This document shows, piece by piece, positions 11,421 to 20,594 of a stretch of 64,000 nt of DNA (positions are counted from its first letter, which is position 1; each line of letters starts with the position of its first letter). The stretch covers positions 372,001 through 436,000 of the forward strand of contig NZ_SRLE01000009.1 in NCBI RefSeq assembly GCF_004745945.1, in the 5' to 3' direction. The notes under the pieces are model-generated. The model had not been told where the DNA came from and searched no databases. It saw only the letters and a list, made by a program, of their open reading frames with translations. The position numbers were made by a program, and so were the translations under genes. The stretch is from Mangrovimicrobium sediminis (GTDB taxonomy: Bacteria > Pseudomonadota > Gammaproteobacteria > Pseudomonadales > Halieaceae).

Positions 11421-12299
11421 ATGTCCGCGACCAACCTGATGCCCGCGCAGTCGAAACTCCAGGCGCTGTTGCAACTGATCCGTTTCAACCGCCCCATCGG
11501 CACCCTGCTATTGCTGTGGCCCACCCTGTGGGCCCTGTGGATCGCCGCGGGCGGTTTTCCGGAACCCGGCCTGCTGGCGATCTTCGTGCTCGGCACGTTT
11601 CTCATGCGCTCCGCCGGCTGCGTCATCAACGACCTCGCCGACCGCCACTGGGACGGCGGTGTCAGCCGCACCCGCGGCCGCCCGCTGGTCACCGGCAGCG
11701 TCACCCCGGGGGAGGCGAAGCTGTTGTTCGTCACCCTGTTACTGCTGGCCTTCGGCCTGGTACTGCTGACCAACCGGCTCACCGTCGAGCTGTCCTTCAT
11801 CGCCGCGGCGCTGGCGGCGATCTACCCGTTTACCAAGCGCTACACGCATTTCCCGCAGCTGGTGCTGGGCGCGGCTTTTTCCTGCGGAATCCCCATGGCC
11901 TTCGCCGCCCAGACCGGCGAGCTGCCCGCCGGCCTATGGCTGCTGTACGCCGGCAACCTGCTGTGGACCATGGCCTACGACACCAAGTACGCGATGGTCG
12001 ACCGCGACGACGACCTGGTGGTCGGCATAAAGTCCACCGCCGTGTATTTCGGTCGCCGCGACCGCGTGGCTGTGGGCCTGCTGCAACTGGGCTTCGGCCT
12101 GTGCATGCTGGCCGCCGGCAGTGTGTTCGGCATGGGCCTGCCCTATTACCTGGGGCTCGCCGCGGCGGCGCTGCTGTGCGGCTACCACCAGTACCTGATC
12201 CGCGAGCGCGACCCGGCGGCCTGCTTCCGTGCGTTCCTGCACAACAACTGGGTTGGCGCGGCGATCTTCGCCGGCATCCTGGTCGATTACGCCGTGTAG
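11421..12299 (+). CDS. ubiA: 4-hydroxybenzoate octaprenyltransferase
   Basis: UbiA is a membrane prenyltransferase that attaches the polyprenyl tail to 4-hydroxybenzoate. The 292-residue protein is rich in membrane helices. It has the two Asp-rich metal/diphosphate motifs: NDLADRHWD at about 70-78 and [12 protein letters not shown] at about 185-196. [11 protein letters not shown] is also conserved. ATG at 11421 is preferred to the adjacent TTG at 11418. Confidence 0.95.
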   Translation: MSATNLMPAQSKLQALLQLIRFNRPIGTLLLLWPTLWALWIAAGGFPEPGLLAIFVLGTFLMRSAGCVINDLADRHWDGGVSRTRGRPLVTGSVTPGEAKLLFVTLLLLAFGLVLLTNRLTVELSFIAAALAAIYPFTKRYTHFPQLVLGAAFSCGIPMAFAAQTGELPAGLWLLYAGNLLWTMAYDTKYAMVDRDDDLVVGIKSTAVYFGRRDRVAVGLLQLGFGLCMLAAGSVFGMGLPYYLGLAAAALLCGYHQYLIRERDPAACFRAFLHNNWVGAAIFAGILVDYAV

Positions 12300-12311
12300 G
12301 CCGGGGGCGCG

Positions 12312-13460
12312 ATGCAGCTGGAGGCGGAATTTCTCACCAGCCTGGCACAGGTACCGGCCGAGCAGTGGCAGGCGCTGTGCGGCGACGACTACCCCTTCCT
12401 GCGCCACGACTTCCTGCTGGGCCTGGAACAGACCGGCTGCACCACCGCCGAGTCCGGCTGGCAGCCCTGTCATTTGGTGCTGCGCGAAGCCGGCAAGCCG
12501 GTTGCGGCGCTGCCGCTGTACCTGAAGTCCCACTCCTACGGCGAGTACGTGTTCGACTGGTCCTGGGCCCAGGCCTGGCAGCAGGCCGGGCTCGAGTACT
12601 ACCCGAAGCTGGTGAGTGCCATTCCCTTCACCCCGGCCACCGGTCCGCGCCTGTGCCACGCCCCTCACCTCGATGAGGCGCAGGCCTGGCGGCTCGCGGT
12701 GGAGGCCGTCACCGAATTCGCGCGGCGCCAGGAGCTGTCCAGCTGGCACCTGCTGTTCCCCGAACAGGACGTCTCCGTGCGACTGTTACAGGCAGAGCAG
12801 CTGCCCCAGCGCCGCGCGGTGCAGTTCCACTGGTTCAACCGCGGCTTCGGCAGCTTCGACGACTTCCTCGACACCTTCGCCAGCCGCAAGCGCAAGAACC
12901 TGCGCCGGGAGCGGCGTCGGGTGGAGGAGCAGGGGCTGGAGCTGCAGACCCTGGTCGGCGACGCGATCAGCGAACAGGACTGGAGCACGTTCTACCGCTT
13001 CTACCAGCTCACCTACGCCAAGCGCAGCGGCCACGGCGGCTACCTGACCCGCGAGTTCTTCACCCGCGTCGCCGCCGGCATGGGCGAGCAGGTGATCATG
13101 GTCATCGCGCGCCACGCCGGGCAGCCAGTGGCCGCCGCGCTGTACTTCCGCTCGGCGGATACGCTGTTCGGGCGCTACTGGGGTTGCGAGCGGGAGTTCG
13201 ACTGCCTGCACTTCGAGGCCTGCTACTACCGCGGCATCGAGTACTGCATCGAGCAGGGCATTGCGCGCTTTGACCCCGGTGCCCAGGGCGAGCACAAGAT
13301 CCAGCGCGGTTTCGAACCGGTCGAGACCTTCTCCAACCACTGGATCGCCGATCCGCGGCTGCGCGCCGCGGTGGCAGACTTCACCCGACGGGAATTACCG
13401 CACACCGAGGCCTACCGGCGCGAGGCGGCGACGCTGCTGCCGTTCAAGCAGGGGGACTGA
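12312..13460 (+). CDS. GNAT/FemAB-like acyltransferase (DUF482 family)
   Basis: The 382-residue product matches the DUF482 (FemAB-like, peptidogalycan-type) family. It has a conserved N-terminal HDFLLGLEQTG segment, SAIPFTPATGPRL in the centre, the basic FASRKRKNLRRERRR and the C-terminal FDPGAQGEHKIQRGFEP. The fold is a pair of GNAT-like domains. The real substrate of these proteins is not established. It starts 12 bases after ubiA, on the same strand, and may be the last gene of that operon. Confidence 0.82.
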   Translation: MQLEAEFLTSLAQVPAEQWQALCGDDYPFLRHDFLLGLEQTGCTTAESGWQPCHLVLREAGKPVAALPLYLKSHSYGEYVFDWSWAQAWQQAGLEYYPKLVSAIPFTPATGPRLCHAPHLDEAQAWRLAVEAVTEFARRQELSSWHLLFPEQDVSVRLLQAEQLPQRRAVQFHWFNRGFGSFDDFLDTFASRKRKNLRRERRRVEEQGLELQTLVGDAISEQDWSTFYRFYQLTYAKRSGHGGYLTREFFTRVAAGMGEQVIMVIARHAGQPVAAALYFRSADTLFGRYWGCEREFDCLHFEACYYRGIEYCIEQGIARFDPGAQGEHKIQRGFEPVETFSNHWIADPRLRAAVADFTRRELPHTEAYRREAATLLPFKQGD

Positions 13461-13491
13461 CGGGGAAGCCAGGCCGAACCACGGTTCCGGT

Positions 13492-13555
13492 TTGTTGCGC
13501 GGGGCTCTTGTTGAGCGCGGCCTTTGTTAAGCGCGATTTTTGCTGAGCACGGTTC
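13492..13555. repeat. Four tandem 16-bp repeats between convergent genes
   Basis: Four head-to-tail 16-mers follow one another: TTGTTGCGCGGGGCTC (13492-13507), TTGTTGAGCGCGGCCT (13508-13523), TTGTTAAGCGCGATTT (13524-13539) and TTGCTGAGCACGGTTC (13540-13555). They share the core TTGTTgAGCGCGG. The array fills the gap between the convergent DUF482 and DUF938 genes and touches the stop codon of the latter. Confidence 0.85.
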
Positions 13556-14153
13556 AGGCGGGCTTTCGCCACACCAGCAGGCGGTTGTTGGCGGGCATGG
13601 CGTTGTCCTGGGCCAACTCGAAACCCGCGGCCTGCGCCAGGGCGTCGACCTTCTCGAAATCGCGTATCGCACTGAATGGACTGCGCGCCGCCAGCCACTG
13701 GTCGAAACGCGCGTTGCTCTCGGAAGTGTATTCGCCGCCGTAGTTGAAGGGGCCGTAGACGGCCAGCACGGTGTCCGCCTCCGCCCGCTCCGACAGTTCT
13801 GCGAACAGGTCCTCAACCGAGGCCCAGGGCATGATGTGCAGGCTGTTGGCGCTGAACAGCGCGTGCGGCACCTGCGGCGGCCAGGGGCGTGCGCTGACAT
13901 CCAGCACGGTGGGCGGCGCCAGGTTGTCGCCGGCGTAGTGATTGCAGCGCGGCAGCAAGGTGGCGAGGTTGTCCGGCATCTCGGTGGGCCGCCAGCGCAA
14001 ATGCGGGAGCTGTTGCGCGAACCAGGTGGCGTGCTGGCCGGTGCCGGAGGCGATCTCCAGTACCTCGCGGCGGTCGGCGAATACGCGCGCCAGCACATCG
14101 AGTATCGGCTGCTTGTTATTCTCGCAGGACAGGGAGAAAGGCAGCGCGTCCAC
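13554..14153 (-). CDS. DUF938 SAM-dependent methyltransferase-like protein
   Basis: The 199-residue product belongs to the DUF938 class I methyltransferase-like family. It has the N-terminal PFSLSCENNKQPILDVL, the SAM-binding glycine motif LEIASGTGQHA at about 33-43, and NSLHIMPW and VYGPFNYGG in the core. The substrate is unknown. A GTG start at 14153 is chosen: it gives the family N-terminus and lies four bases after the yaaA stop. The longer ATG form (14234) would overlap yaaA by 77 bases. It is probably translated from the yaaA transcript. Confidence 0.85.
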   Translation of the reverse strand: MDALPFSLSCENNKQPILDVLARVFADRREVLEIASGTGQHATWFAQQLPHLRWRPTEMPDNLATLLPRCNHYAGDNLAPPTVLDVSARPWPPQVPHALFSANSLHIMPWASVEDLFAELSERAEADTVLAVYGPFNYGGEYTSESNARFDQWLAARSPFSAIRDFEKVDALAQAAGFELAQDNAMPANNRLLVWRKPA

Positions 14154-14157
14154 TAAC

Positions 14158-14940
14158 TCAGGCCCCCGGTGCGGCGTCGCGGGTGAACACCCATTCGCGG
14201 GCGCTGGACTCCTCGCGGTTGTAGCGGTAGCCATCGACGCGGAATTTCTTCAGCGCTTCCGGCTCGTTCAGTTCGCGCTCGATGATAAAGCGCGCCATCT
14301 GCCCGCGGGCCTTCTTGGCGAAGAAGCTGATCACCTTGTACTTGCCGCCCTTGAGGTCCTTGAACACCGGGGTTATCAACTCGGCGTCGAGCTGCTTCGG
14401 CTTCACCGCCTTGAAGTATTCGTTGGAGGCGAGATTGACCAGTACCGGGGTGCCGGACTTCTTCAGTTGCTGCTGCAGCGCGCCGGTGATCTCGTCGCCC
14501 CAGAACTGGTAGAGGTTGTCGCCGCCGCGGTTGGCGAACTTCAGGCCCATCTCCAGGCGGTAGGGCTGCATCAGGTCCAGCGGACGCAGCAGGCCGTAGA
14601 GGCCGGAGAGGATGCACAGGTGTTTCTGCGCAAAGCGCAGTTGCTCGGCGGACAGCGTATCCGCGTCCAGCCCGGTGTATACGTCACCCTTGAACGCCAG
14701 CACCGCCTGCTTGGCGTTGTCCAGGGTGAACGGCGTCCCCCAGTTCATGAAGCGGCTGTGGTTGAGTTCGGCGATGTTCTCGCTCACCCCCATGAGGGCG
14801 CGGATGTCGTCCGGCGACAGCGCACGGGCGTCCTCCACCAGCTGCGCCGAGCGCTCCAGGAACTGCGGCTGGGTGGTGCGGCGGGTGGTCGGTGGCGTAT
14901 CAAAATCCAGCGTTTTTGCCGGGGAAATTACTGTCAGCAT
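14158..14940 (-). CDS. yaaA: Peroxide stress resistance protein YaaA (DUF328)
   Basis: The 260-residue protein has the family start [13 protein letters not shown] and the motifs [23 protein letters not shown] and [10 protein letters not shown]. YaaA family members lower intracellular free iron during H2O2 stress in E. coli and bind DNA. The gene is divergent from the dctQM operon and upstream of the DUF938 gene. A katG lies 3 kb away, so two oxidative-stress genes are near each other, though not in one operon. Confidence 0.92.
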   Translation of the reverse strand: MLTVISPAKTLDFDTPPTTRRTTQPQFLERSAQLVEDARALSPDDIRALMGVSENIAELNHSRFMNWGTPFTLDNAKQAVLAFKGDVYTGLDADTLSAEQLRFAQKHLCILSGLYGLLRPLDLMQPYRLEMGLKFANRGGDNLYQFWGDEITGALQQQLKKSGTPVLVNLASNEYFKAVKPKQLDAELITPVFKDLKGGKYKVISFFAKKARGQMARFIIERELNEPEALKKFRVDGYRYNREESSAREWVFTRDAAPGA

Positions 14941-15037
14941 TGGTCCTGGCTCGGGTGAGAATGGCGCGCCGGGTTGTGCCCATCGGCGAGGGGCCTATGA
15001 TACTCTGCACCTCTTCCAATAAAAAAGCCTCGGGACC

Positions 15038-15550
15038 ATGGGACTCGCCGATCGCCTGGTACAAAGCATCGACCGCTTCACCGGCGCCAGCGGCCGGCTG
15101 CTCGCCTGGCTGGCGCTGGCCATGGCGCTGCTGACCACGGTCATCGTCGTTGCGCGCTACGGCTTCAACACCGGCTCCATTCCCGCCCAGGAGAGCGTCA
15201 CCTACATGCACGCCTGCCTGTTCCTGCTCGGCGCCGGCTATGCGCTGAAGTCCGGCGCCCATGTGCGGGTGGATATCTTCTATCGCAATTTCTCGCCGCG
15301 CGGCAAAGCCTGGGTCAACGCCCTCGGCGGCGTGGTGTTCCTGATTCCCCTGTGCCTGTTCATCGTCGGCGCCAGCTGGGGTTTCGTCACCGAGTCTTGG
15401 GGCATGCGCGAGACCTCCACGGAATCCGGCGGGCTGCCCTTCGTCTACCTGCTGAAGACGCTGATCCCGCTGATGGCGCTGAACCTGCTGCTGCAGGGCG
15501 TTGCCGAGACGCTGCGCGCGCTGCTGGTGCTGCGCCGGGGCGAGGCCTGA
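15038..15550 (+). CDS. dctQ: TRAP transporter small permease (DctQ family)
   Basis: The 170-residue protein has four predicted membrane helices and the DctQ pattern, with NTGSIPAQESVTYMHACLF and GAHVRVDIFYRNFSPRGKAWVN. It forms the membrane complex with the large subunit encoded two bases downstream. The substrate cannot be read from it. A binding protein of TakP type (2-oxoacid class) lies about 3.7 kb downstream on the other strand and is the likely partner. Confidence 0.88.
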   Translation: MGLADRLVQSIDRFTGASGRLLAWLALAMALLTTVIVVARYGFNTGSIPAQESVTYMHACLFLLGAGYALKSGAHVRVDIFYRNFSPRGKAWVNALGGVVFLIPLCLFIVGASWGFVTESWGMRETSTESGGLPFVYLLKTLIPLMALNLLLQGVAETLRALLVLRRGEA

Positions 15551-15552
15551 GC

Positions 15553-16914
15553 GTGGAATACACCTCGCTCTACCTGTTCGCCGCCGTATGCGTACTACTG
15601 ATGCTCGGCTACCCGGTGGCCTTCACCCTGGCGGGCACGGCCCTGGGTTTCGCCGCGCTGGGCATCCTGTTCGGCGCCTTCGACGCCAGCTTCCTCTCCG
15701 CCCTGCCCGGGCGCGTGTTCGGCACCATCAACAACACCACCCTGATCGCCGTGCCGCTGTTCATCCTGATGGGCAACATCCTGGAAAAGTCGCGCATCGC
15801 CGAGGAGTTGCTCAGCTCGATGGCGCGGGTGTTCGGGCGGCTCAAGGGCGGGCTGGGTATCTCCGTCGTGGTGGTAGGCATGTTCCTCGCTGCCAGCACA
15901 GGTATCGTCGGCGCCACGGTCGTGACCATGGGCCTGCTCTCACTGCCCAGCATGCTGCGCGCCGGCTATAGCCCGGCACTGGCCACCGGCACCATCTGCG
16001 CCACCGGCACCCTCGGCCAGATCATCCCGCCCTCCATCGCACTGGTGCTGCTCGGCGACATCCTCGCCAATGCCTACCAGCAGGCGCAGCTGAAAATGCA
16101 GGTGTTTACGCCGAAGACTGTCTCCGTGGGCGACCTGTTCGTCGGCGCGCTGATCCCCGGCCTGGTGCTGGTAACGATGTACATTATCTACCTGTGGCTG
16201 GTCGCCCACCTACGCCCCGAGCAGGCGCCGCCGGTAGAGGAGGAAGACATCTCCCTGGGCGAGTTGCTGCACGGCCTGCTACCACCCATGGTGCTGATCG
16301 CCCTGGTGCTCGGCTCCATCCTGCTCGGCGCGGCGACCCCGACCGAGGCGGCCGGTTTCGGCGCTGTCGGCGCGCTGCTGCTGGCCCTGCTGCGCCGGCA
16401 GATGGACTGGCGGCGCCTGCACGAAGCGCTGGTGAACACCCTGGAAGTCACCTGCATGGTGTTCATGATCCTGATCGGCGCCGCGGTGTTCTCGCTGGTC
16501 TTCCGCGGTTTCGGCGGCGACGAACTCATCCACCACCTGTTCCAGCACATGCCCGGCGGCGTGCTCGGCGCCACCGCGGTGGTCATGCTGGTGATCTTCC
16601 TGCTCGGCTTCATTCTCGATTTCATCGAGATCACCTTCGTGGTGGTACCCATCGTCGGCCCGATCCTGCTCGCCATGGGCGTGGACCCGGTGTGGCTGGG
16701 CATCATGATCGCGGTCAACCTGCAGACGTCCTTCCTCACGCCGCCCTTCGGTTTCGCCCTATTCTACCTGCGCGGCGTGGCGCCCGAGAGTGTGCCGACC
16801 GGGGCTATCTACCGCGGCGTACTGCCCTATATAATCATTCAACTACTGTTGATCGTGGCCCTGTGGTTCTGGCCCGCCATGGCGACCTGGCTGCCCGCCC
16901 TGATGAAGCAGTGA
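15553..16914 (+). CDS. dctM: TRAP transporter large permease (DctM family)
   Basis: The 453-residue polytopic protein has about 12 membrane segments and the DctM pattern: IPLFILMGNILEKS, ASTGIVGATVVTMG, GTLGQIIPPSIALVLLGD and LGAATPTEAAGFGA. It carries the ion-coupled translocation path. A GTG start at 15553, two bases after the dctQ stop, gives a normal N-terminal helix; the longer frame upstream runs through dctQ. The long polar loop after the sixth helix (LANAYQQAQLKMQVFTPKT) is typical of the 2-oxoacid/mannitol-like subgroup. Confidence 0.9.
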   Translation: MEYTSLYLFAAVCVLLMLGYPVAFTLAGTALGFAALGILFGAFDASFLSALPGRVFGTINNTTLIAVPLFILMGNILEKSRIAEELLSSMARVFGRLKGGLGISVVVVGMFLAASTGIVGATVVTMGLLSLPSMLRAGYSPALATGTICATGTLGQIIPPSIALVLLGDILANAYQQAQLKMQVFTPKTVSVGDLFVGALIPGLVLVTMYIIYLWLVAHLRPEQAPPVEEEDISLGELLHGLLPPMVLIALVLGSILLGAATPTEAAGFGAVGALLLALLRRQMDWRRLHEALVNTLEVTCMVFMILIGAAVFSLVFRGFGGDELIHHLFQHMPGGVLGATAVVMLVIFLLGFILDFIEITFVVVPIVGPILLAMGVDPVWLGIMIAVNLQTSFLTPPFGFALFYLRGVAPESVPTGAIYRGVLPYIIIQLLLIVALWFWPAMATWLPALMKQ

Positions 16915-16948
16915 CTCTCCCTCAACCCCCGATTCCCTGGCATCCGCT

Positions 16949-17341
16949 ATGAACGACATCGACGACAACCCCACCCCCCAGGGCGATCTCGCCCTGCAGA
17001 CGGTGGCCATGCCCCGCGACACCAACCCGAGCGGCGACATCTTCGGCGGCTGGCTGGTCTCGCAGATGGACCTGGCGGGTATGGTCACTGCCAGCGAGGT
17101 CGCGGGCGGCCGCGTGGCGACGGTCGCCATCGAGGGCATGGCCTTCCTCACCCCGGTGCACGTGGGCGCGGTGGTCTCCTGTTATTGCGACGTGCTCGAG
17201 ATCGGGCGCAGTTCGATTCGCATCGTGGTCGAGGTCTGGATCAACTCCAAGCACGACGGCGAACCGATCAAGGTGACGGAGGGCGACTTCGTCTTCGTCG
17301 CCATCGATGAGACGGGGCGTACTCGGGCTATCAAGCGCTAG
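16949..17341 (+). CDS. YciA-type acyl-CoA thioesterase
   Basis: The 130-residue hotdog-fold protein carries the acyl-CoA thioesterase pattern MPRDTNPSGDIFGGWL and SQMDLAG, whose Asp is the likely catalytic residue, then VATVAIEGMAFLTPVHVGAVV. It should hydrolyse acyl-CoA to free acid and CoA; chain-length preference is unknown. It starts 34 bases after dctM and may be cotranscribed with it. Confidence 0.9.
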   Translation: MNDIDDNPTPQGDLALQTVAMPRDTNPSGDIFGGWLVSQMDLAGMVTASEVAGGRVATVAIEGMAFLTPVHVGAVVSCYCDVLEIGRSSIRIVVEVWINSKHDGEPIKVTEGDFVFVAIDETGRTRAIKR

Positions 17342-17411
17342 CATTTTTTACGGCTCTTAGAGCTGCTTTCCTCGTTCTGGGCTTGGGTCTGGGCGTATTC
17401 TGGTCGGCAGT

Positions 17412-17477
17412 CGCGAGCGTGGTATGCCCCCACTCGCTCCAAAGGCGCAGTCGCGGTGGGGGCATACCACGCTCGCG
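17412..17477. repeat. Perfect 22-bp inverted repeat (left hairpin of the island)
   Basis: Arms 17412-17433 and 17456-17477 are exact reverse complements (core GTGGTATGCCCCCAC) around a 22-base spacer. No T-run follows, so it is not an ordinary terminator, although it lies about 70 bases after the thioesterase stop. Confidence 0.9.
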
Positions 17478-17630
17478 CCTGCCTGTTGCCGGTTTTACTC
17501 GACTGCTGATCGTCTGCCGAGTCCGGGGGGCTTCGAGGGTTGCCGGGAGACCCGCGGGCGCAGCGCTCTGAAGATCGCGCCCCTCCGGGGTGCCCTCGGT
17601 CGGTCGGGAACCTTAAAGCGCTTCGCTGTT

Positions 17631-17881
17631 TCCCTCCACTTCCTCGGCGCGTCTTTTGCGAGCGCTCCACCCGCCCGTCTCCCGGCACTTGCAGCTCGAT
17701 GCTCAGTGGTACGCGGTTCCCATAGGGAGGGACGTGTCGGATAAAAACTTCCGTGCGCGCGCATCGCGCGATGCGATGACCGCTCGCTCGAAACTCGGAT
17801 TCACTGTCTTGCGCAATGCGAGGACTGGCAGCGGGGGTGTTGGCCGCGGAAATCACGTCTGGCGCCGAGGGCGTGGAGGGA
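17631..17881. repeat. Long-range imperfect inverted repeat
   Basis: Arm 17631-17650 (TCCCTCCACTTCCTCGGCGC) matches the reverse complement of 17862-17881 at 18 of 20 positions. The similarity extends outward with gaps to about 17578 and 17935, as if two diverged copies of one unit of about 70 bp were placed head to head. Confidence 0.7.
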
Positions 17882-17963
17882 GACCGCTCGCGGGCTCCCG
17901 ACCAACTGAGGGTACCGCGGAGCGGCGCCGGACTGGAGCGGCCAACGGCCCCGCTGCCAGTCC
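17822..17963. repeat. 26-bp near-perfect inverted repeat
   Basis: 17822-17847 (beginning GGACTGGCAGCGGGG) and 17938-17963 are reverse complements at 24 of 26 positions, with 90 bases between the arms. The pair is interlocked with the 17631/17862 pair. Confidence 0.85.
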
Positions 17964-18015
17964 GTCTCCAGCGAACTGGTCTGGTGGCAATCTCGCGGCA
18001 AGCACCTTGTCGCAG

Positions 18016-18084
18016 GGCCGGGAGCGTCAGCCCTTCCAGGGTGAGTGTGCTTTTCGAACCCTGGAAGGGCTGACGCTCCCGGCC
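18016..18084. repeat. Perfect 27-bp inverted repeat (right hairpin of the island)
   Basis: Arms 18016-18042 and 18058-18084 are exact reverse complements (core GGGAGCGTCAGCCCTTCC) with a 15-base loop. It stands just beyond the katG terminator. Confidence 0.9.
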
Positions 18085-18111
18085 TCCCACCCAACCAACA
18101 AACCACCGAGC

Positions 18112-18142
18112 AAAAAAAAACGCCACTAAAAAGCGGCGTTTT
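18112..18142 (-). terminator. Rho-independent terminator of katG
   Basis: Read on the minus strand, a CGCC/GGCG stem with a short loop (18121-18138) is followed by nine T residues (18112-18120), about 45 bases after the katG stop. Four T residues on the other side could give weak function on the plus strand. Confidence 0.8.
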
Positions 18143-18186
18143 CAGAGTTAAAGAAAGGCGGTAACCAAGCCACCGCCCCCCAAAGG

Positions 18187-20400
18187 TCAGACGTCGAAGC
18201 GATCCGCAGTCATCACCTTGGTCCACGCCGCGATGAAGTCGTCGACGAATTTCTTCTTCGAGTCATCCATGGCGTAGAACTCCGCGATCGCGCGCAGCTC
18301 CGAGTTCGAGCCGAAGATCAGGTCGACCGGTGTTGCCGTCCACTTGACCTCGCCGCTGTCGCGATCGACGCCTTCGTAGAGGCCAGGGGTGCTCGCCTTC
18401 TGCCACTTGGTAGACATGTCCACCAGGTTGACGAAGAAGTCCGTGGTCAGCTTGCCCGGCTCGTCGGTGAAGACACCTGCGGAGTTGCCGCCGACATTGG
18501 CACCGAGCACGCGCATCCCGCCCACCAGCGCCGTCATCTCCGGCACCGTGAGGTCCAGCAGGGCTGCCTTTTCAACCAGCGCCTGGGCCGGCGGATGGTC
18601 GTAGCTGGCCGCGTGGTAGTTACGGAAGCCGTCGGACTTCGGTTCGAGCACGGTGAAGGAGGCGACCTCGGTCATCTCCTGGGTGGCGTCCGTGCGTCCC
18701 GGTACGAAGGGGACGGAGACCTTGTAGCCCGCGTCCGCTGCCGCCTTCTCGATCGCCGCGGCGCCGCCGAGCACGATGACGTCAGCCAGCGAAACCTTGG
18801 TCTTGCGCGACTTCTTGTTGAAGTCGGCCTGCACCTTTTCGAGCTTCGCCAGCACCTTTGCCAGATCGGCTGGCTCGTTCACTGCCCAATCTTTTTGCGG
18901 CATCAGCCGGATACGTGCACCGTTGGCACCGCCGCGCATGTCGGTCTCGCGGAAGGTCGAGGCGGAGGCCCAGGCAGTGCGCACCAGTTCGCCGACGCTG
19001 AGCCCGGTGTCGAGGATCTCGGACTTAAGCCTGGAAATGTCCTTATCGCTCACCTGCTTGTAGTCGGCCTCGGGCACCGGGTCCTGCCAGATGAATGACT
19101 CTTCAGGGGCCCAGGGGCCGAGGTAGCGCGATGCCGGGCCCATGTCGCGGTGGATCAGCTTGAACCAGGCGCGGGCGTAGGCCTGCTCGAATTCCTCGGG
19201 GTTTTCCAGCCAGCGCTGGGTGATCTTGCGGTAGGAGGGGTCTTCCTTCAGCGCAATGTCGGTGGTGAACATCATCGGCGCGTGGCGCTTGTCGGGGTCG
19301 TGGGCATCCGGCACCAGGCTCGCGCCCTGGCCATCCACGGGCCGCCACTGTTGCGCGCCACCGGGGCCGATGTGCAGCTCCCACTCGAAGCCGTACAGGT
19401 TCTGCAGGTAGTTGTGGGTCCACTGCACCGGGTTGATGGTCCAGGCGCCTTCCAGGCCGCTGGTCACCGCGTCGGAACCCTTGCCCGTGCCACATTTGTT
19501 GGCCCAGCCAAGGCCCTGCTGTTCCAGCGGGGCGGCCTCCGGCTCGGGGCCGACGCAATCCGCGGCCTTGTGCGCGCCGTGGGCCTTGCCGAAGGTGTGG
19601 CCGCCGGCGATCAGCGCAGCGGTTTCCTCGTCGTTCATCGCCATGCGGCCGAAGGCATCGCGAATCGCCTGTGCCGCCTTCAGCGGGTCGGGGTTCTTGT
19701 GCGGCCCTTCCGGGTTCACATAGATCAGGCCCATCTCGGTGGCGCCGAAAGGCCCTTCGATGCGACCCATTTCGTTGCGCCGCTGGTCGGTCAGCCACTC
19801 GCCCTCGGGACCCCAGTTGACGTCTTCCGGCTGCCATTCATCGGCGCGGCCGAAGGCGAAACCAAGGGTTTTGAAGCCCATATCGTCCATCGCCATGTTG
19901 CCAGCGAGTACGATGAGGTCGGCCCAGGACACGGCGTTGCCGTATTTTTCCTTGATCGGCCACAGCAGGCGGCGGGCCTTGTCCAGGCTGGCGTTATCCG
20001 GCCAGCTGTTGAGCGGCGCAAAGCGCTGCATGCCGCCGTCGGCGCCGCCGCGGCCATCGATGGTGCGGTAGGTGCCGGCAGCGTGCCAGGACATGCGAAT
20101 AAAGAAGGGGCCGTAATGGCCGAAGTCAGCCGGCCACCAGTCCTGGGAGTCTTTCATCAGGGCGCGCAGGTCTTTTTCCAGGGCCTTGACGTCGAGGGTC
20201 TCAAACGCCTCGGCGTAGTCGAAATCCGCGCCCATCGGGTCGGCGGAGGCGGATGCGTCGCGCAGGGGTTCCAGGCTGAGACGGTTGGGCCACCAGTAGT
20301 CGTTGTCTGGGGCTTCGGCGTGGGTCGCCGCAGCGGTGGCACCGAGGGCGCACAGCGTGGCCACGGTGATTGCTTTTCTCACGGTTTTTAAAGGCTTCAT
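18187..20400 (-). CDS. katG: Catalase-peroxidase with signal peptide
   Basis: KatG is a heme enzyme with catalase and peroxidase activity. The 737-residue product has the distal triad Arg102-Trp105-His106 ([12 protein letters not shown]) and the proximal His268 ([10 protein letters not shown]). It also has all three residues of the Met-Tyr-Trp crosslink needed for catalase activity: Trp105, Tyr227 ([10 protein letters not shown]) and Met253. The second, non-catalytic domain is complete. Unlike most KatG, it begins with a typical signal peptide (n-region KPLKTVRK, hydrophobic core, cleavage near THAEA), so it is probably periplasmic. It lies 194 bases downstream of the TakP-like gene, with its own terminator. 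Confidence 0.95.
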   Translation of the reverse strand: MKPLKTVRKAITVATLCALGATAAATHAEAPDNDYWWPNRLSLEPLRDASASADPMGADFDYAEAFETLDVKALEKDLRALMKDSQDWWPADFGHYGPFFIRMSWHAAGTYRTIDGRGGADGGMQRFAPLNSWPDNASLDKARRLLWPIKEKYGNAVSWADLIVLAGNMAMDDMGFKTLGFAFGRADEWQPEDVNWGPEGEWLTDQRRNEMGRIEGPFGATEMGLIYVNPEGPHKNPDPLKAAQAIRDAFGRMAMNDEETAALIAGGHTFGKAHGAHKAADCVGPEPEAAPLEQQGLGWANKCGTGKGSDAVTSGLEGAWTINPVQWTHNYLQNLYGFEWELHIGPGGAQQWRPVDGQGASLVPDAHDPDKRHAPMMFTTDIALKEDPSYRKITQRWLENPEEFEQAYARAWFKLIHRDMGPASRYLGPWAPEESFIWQDPVPEADYKQVSDKDISRLKSEILDTGLSVGELVRTAWASASTFRETDMRGGANGARIRLMPQKDWAVNEPADLAKVLAKLEKVQADFNKKSRKTKVSLADVIVLGGAAAIEKAAADAGYKVSVPFVPGRTDATQEMTEVASFTVLEPKSDGFRNYHAASYDHPPAQALVEKAALLDLTVPEMTALVGGMRVLGANVGGNSAGVFTDEPGKLTTDFFVNLVDMSTKWQKASTPGLYEGVDRDSGEVKWTATPVDLIFGSNSELRAIAEFYAMDDSKKKFVDDFIAAWTKVMTADRFDV

Positions 20401-20594
20401 AATAATGCTCGCTTCTGGGTTGTTAGGGGTAACGCACCTGAGATAACGAGGGGACTAGCTTGCGGTGAAACTGACGCTCCCGTCCCGTTATGGGGAAGAA
20501 GCATAGACACTGGGTGTGTCATTGGAGAAATTGGAAATACTGAAACTCTCGTTCAGTTTTTCTGAATTTACCGGGGCGCGCGAGGGCGACTGTT

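Larger units (their letters stand above)
17342..18111. other. Gene-free island rich in inverted repeats
   Basis: About 770 bases hold no credible gene: frames on both strands are open only because of high GC and read as low-complexity Arg/Pro/Ser-rich protein. The stretch is organised around inverted repeats: a 22-bp perfect hairpin at the left end, a 27-bp perfect hairpin at the right end, two interlocked imperfect pairs between them, and the 14-bp palindrome GCATCGCGCGATGC at 17761-17774. It may be a composite of REP/MITE-like elements or a degraded mobile element. No transposase remnant was recognised. Confidence 0.7.

Noticed and set aside
8679-11474. Very long minus-strand open frame (over 900 codons) opposite recG and ubiC
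   Set aside because: It is the antisense shadow of two well-recognised genes in GC-rich DNA; the translation is low-complexity and has no family features.
13492-13555. Possible CRISPR array
   Set aside because: Four 16-bp units are directly adjacent without spacers; this is a tandem repeat.
17412-17477. Integron attC site or terminator
   Set aside because: The hairpin lacks the GTTRRRY/RYYYAAC core sites of attC and has no T-run, and there is no integrase.
17338-18226. Several open frames of 60-260 codons in the repeat island
   Set aside because: All run through the inverted repeats, read as Arg/Pro/Ser-rich sequence and have no ribosome-binding sites or recognisable domain.
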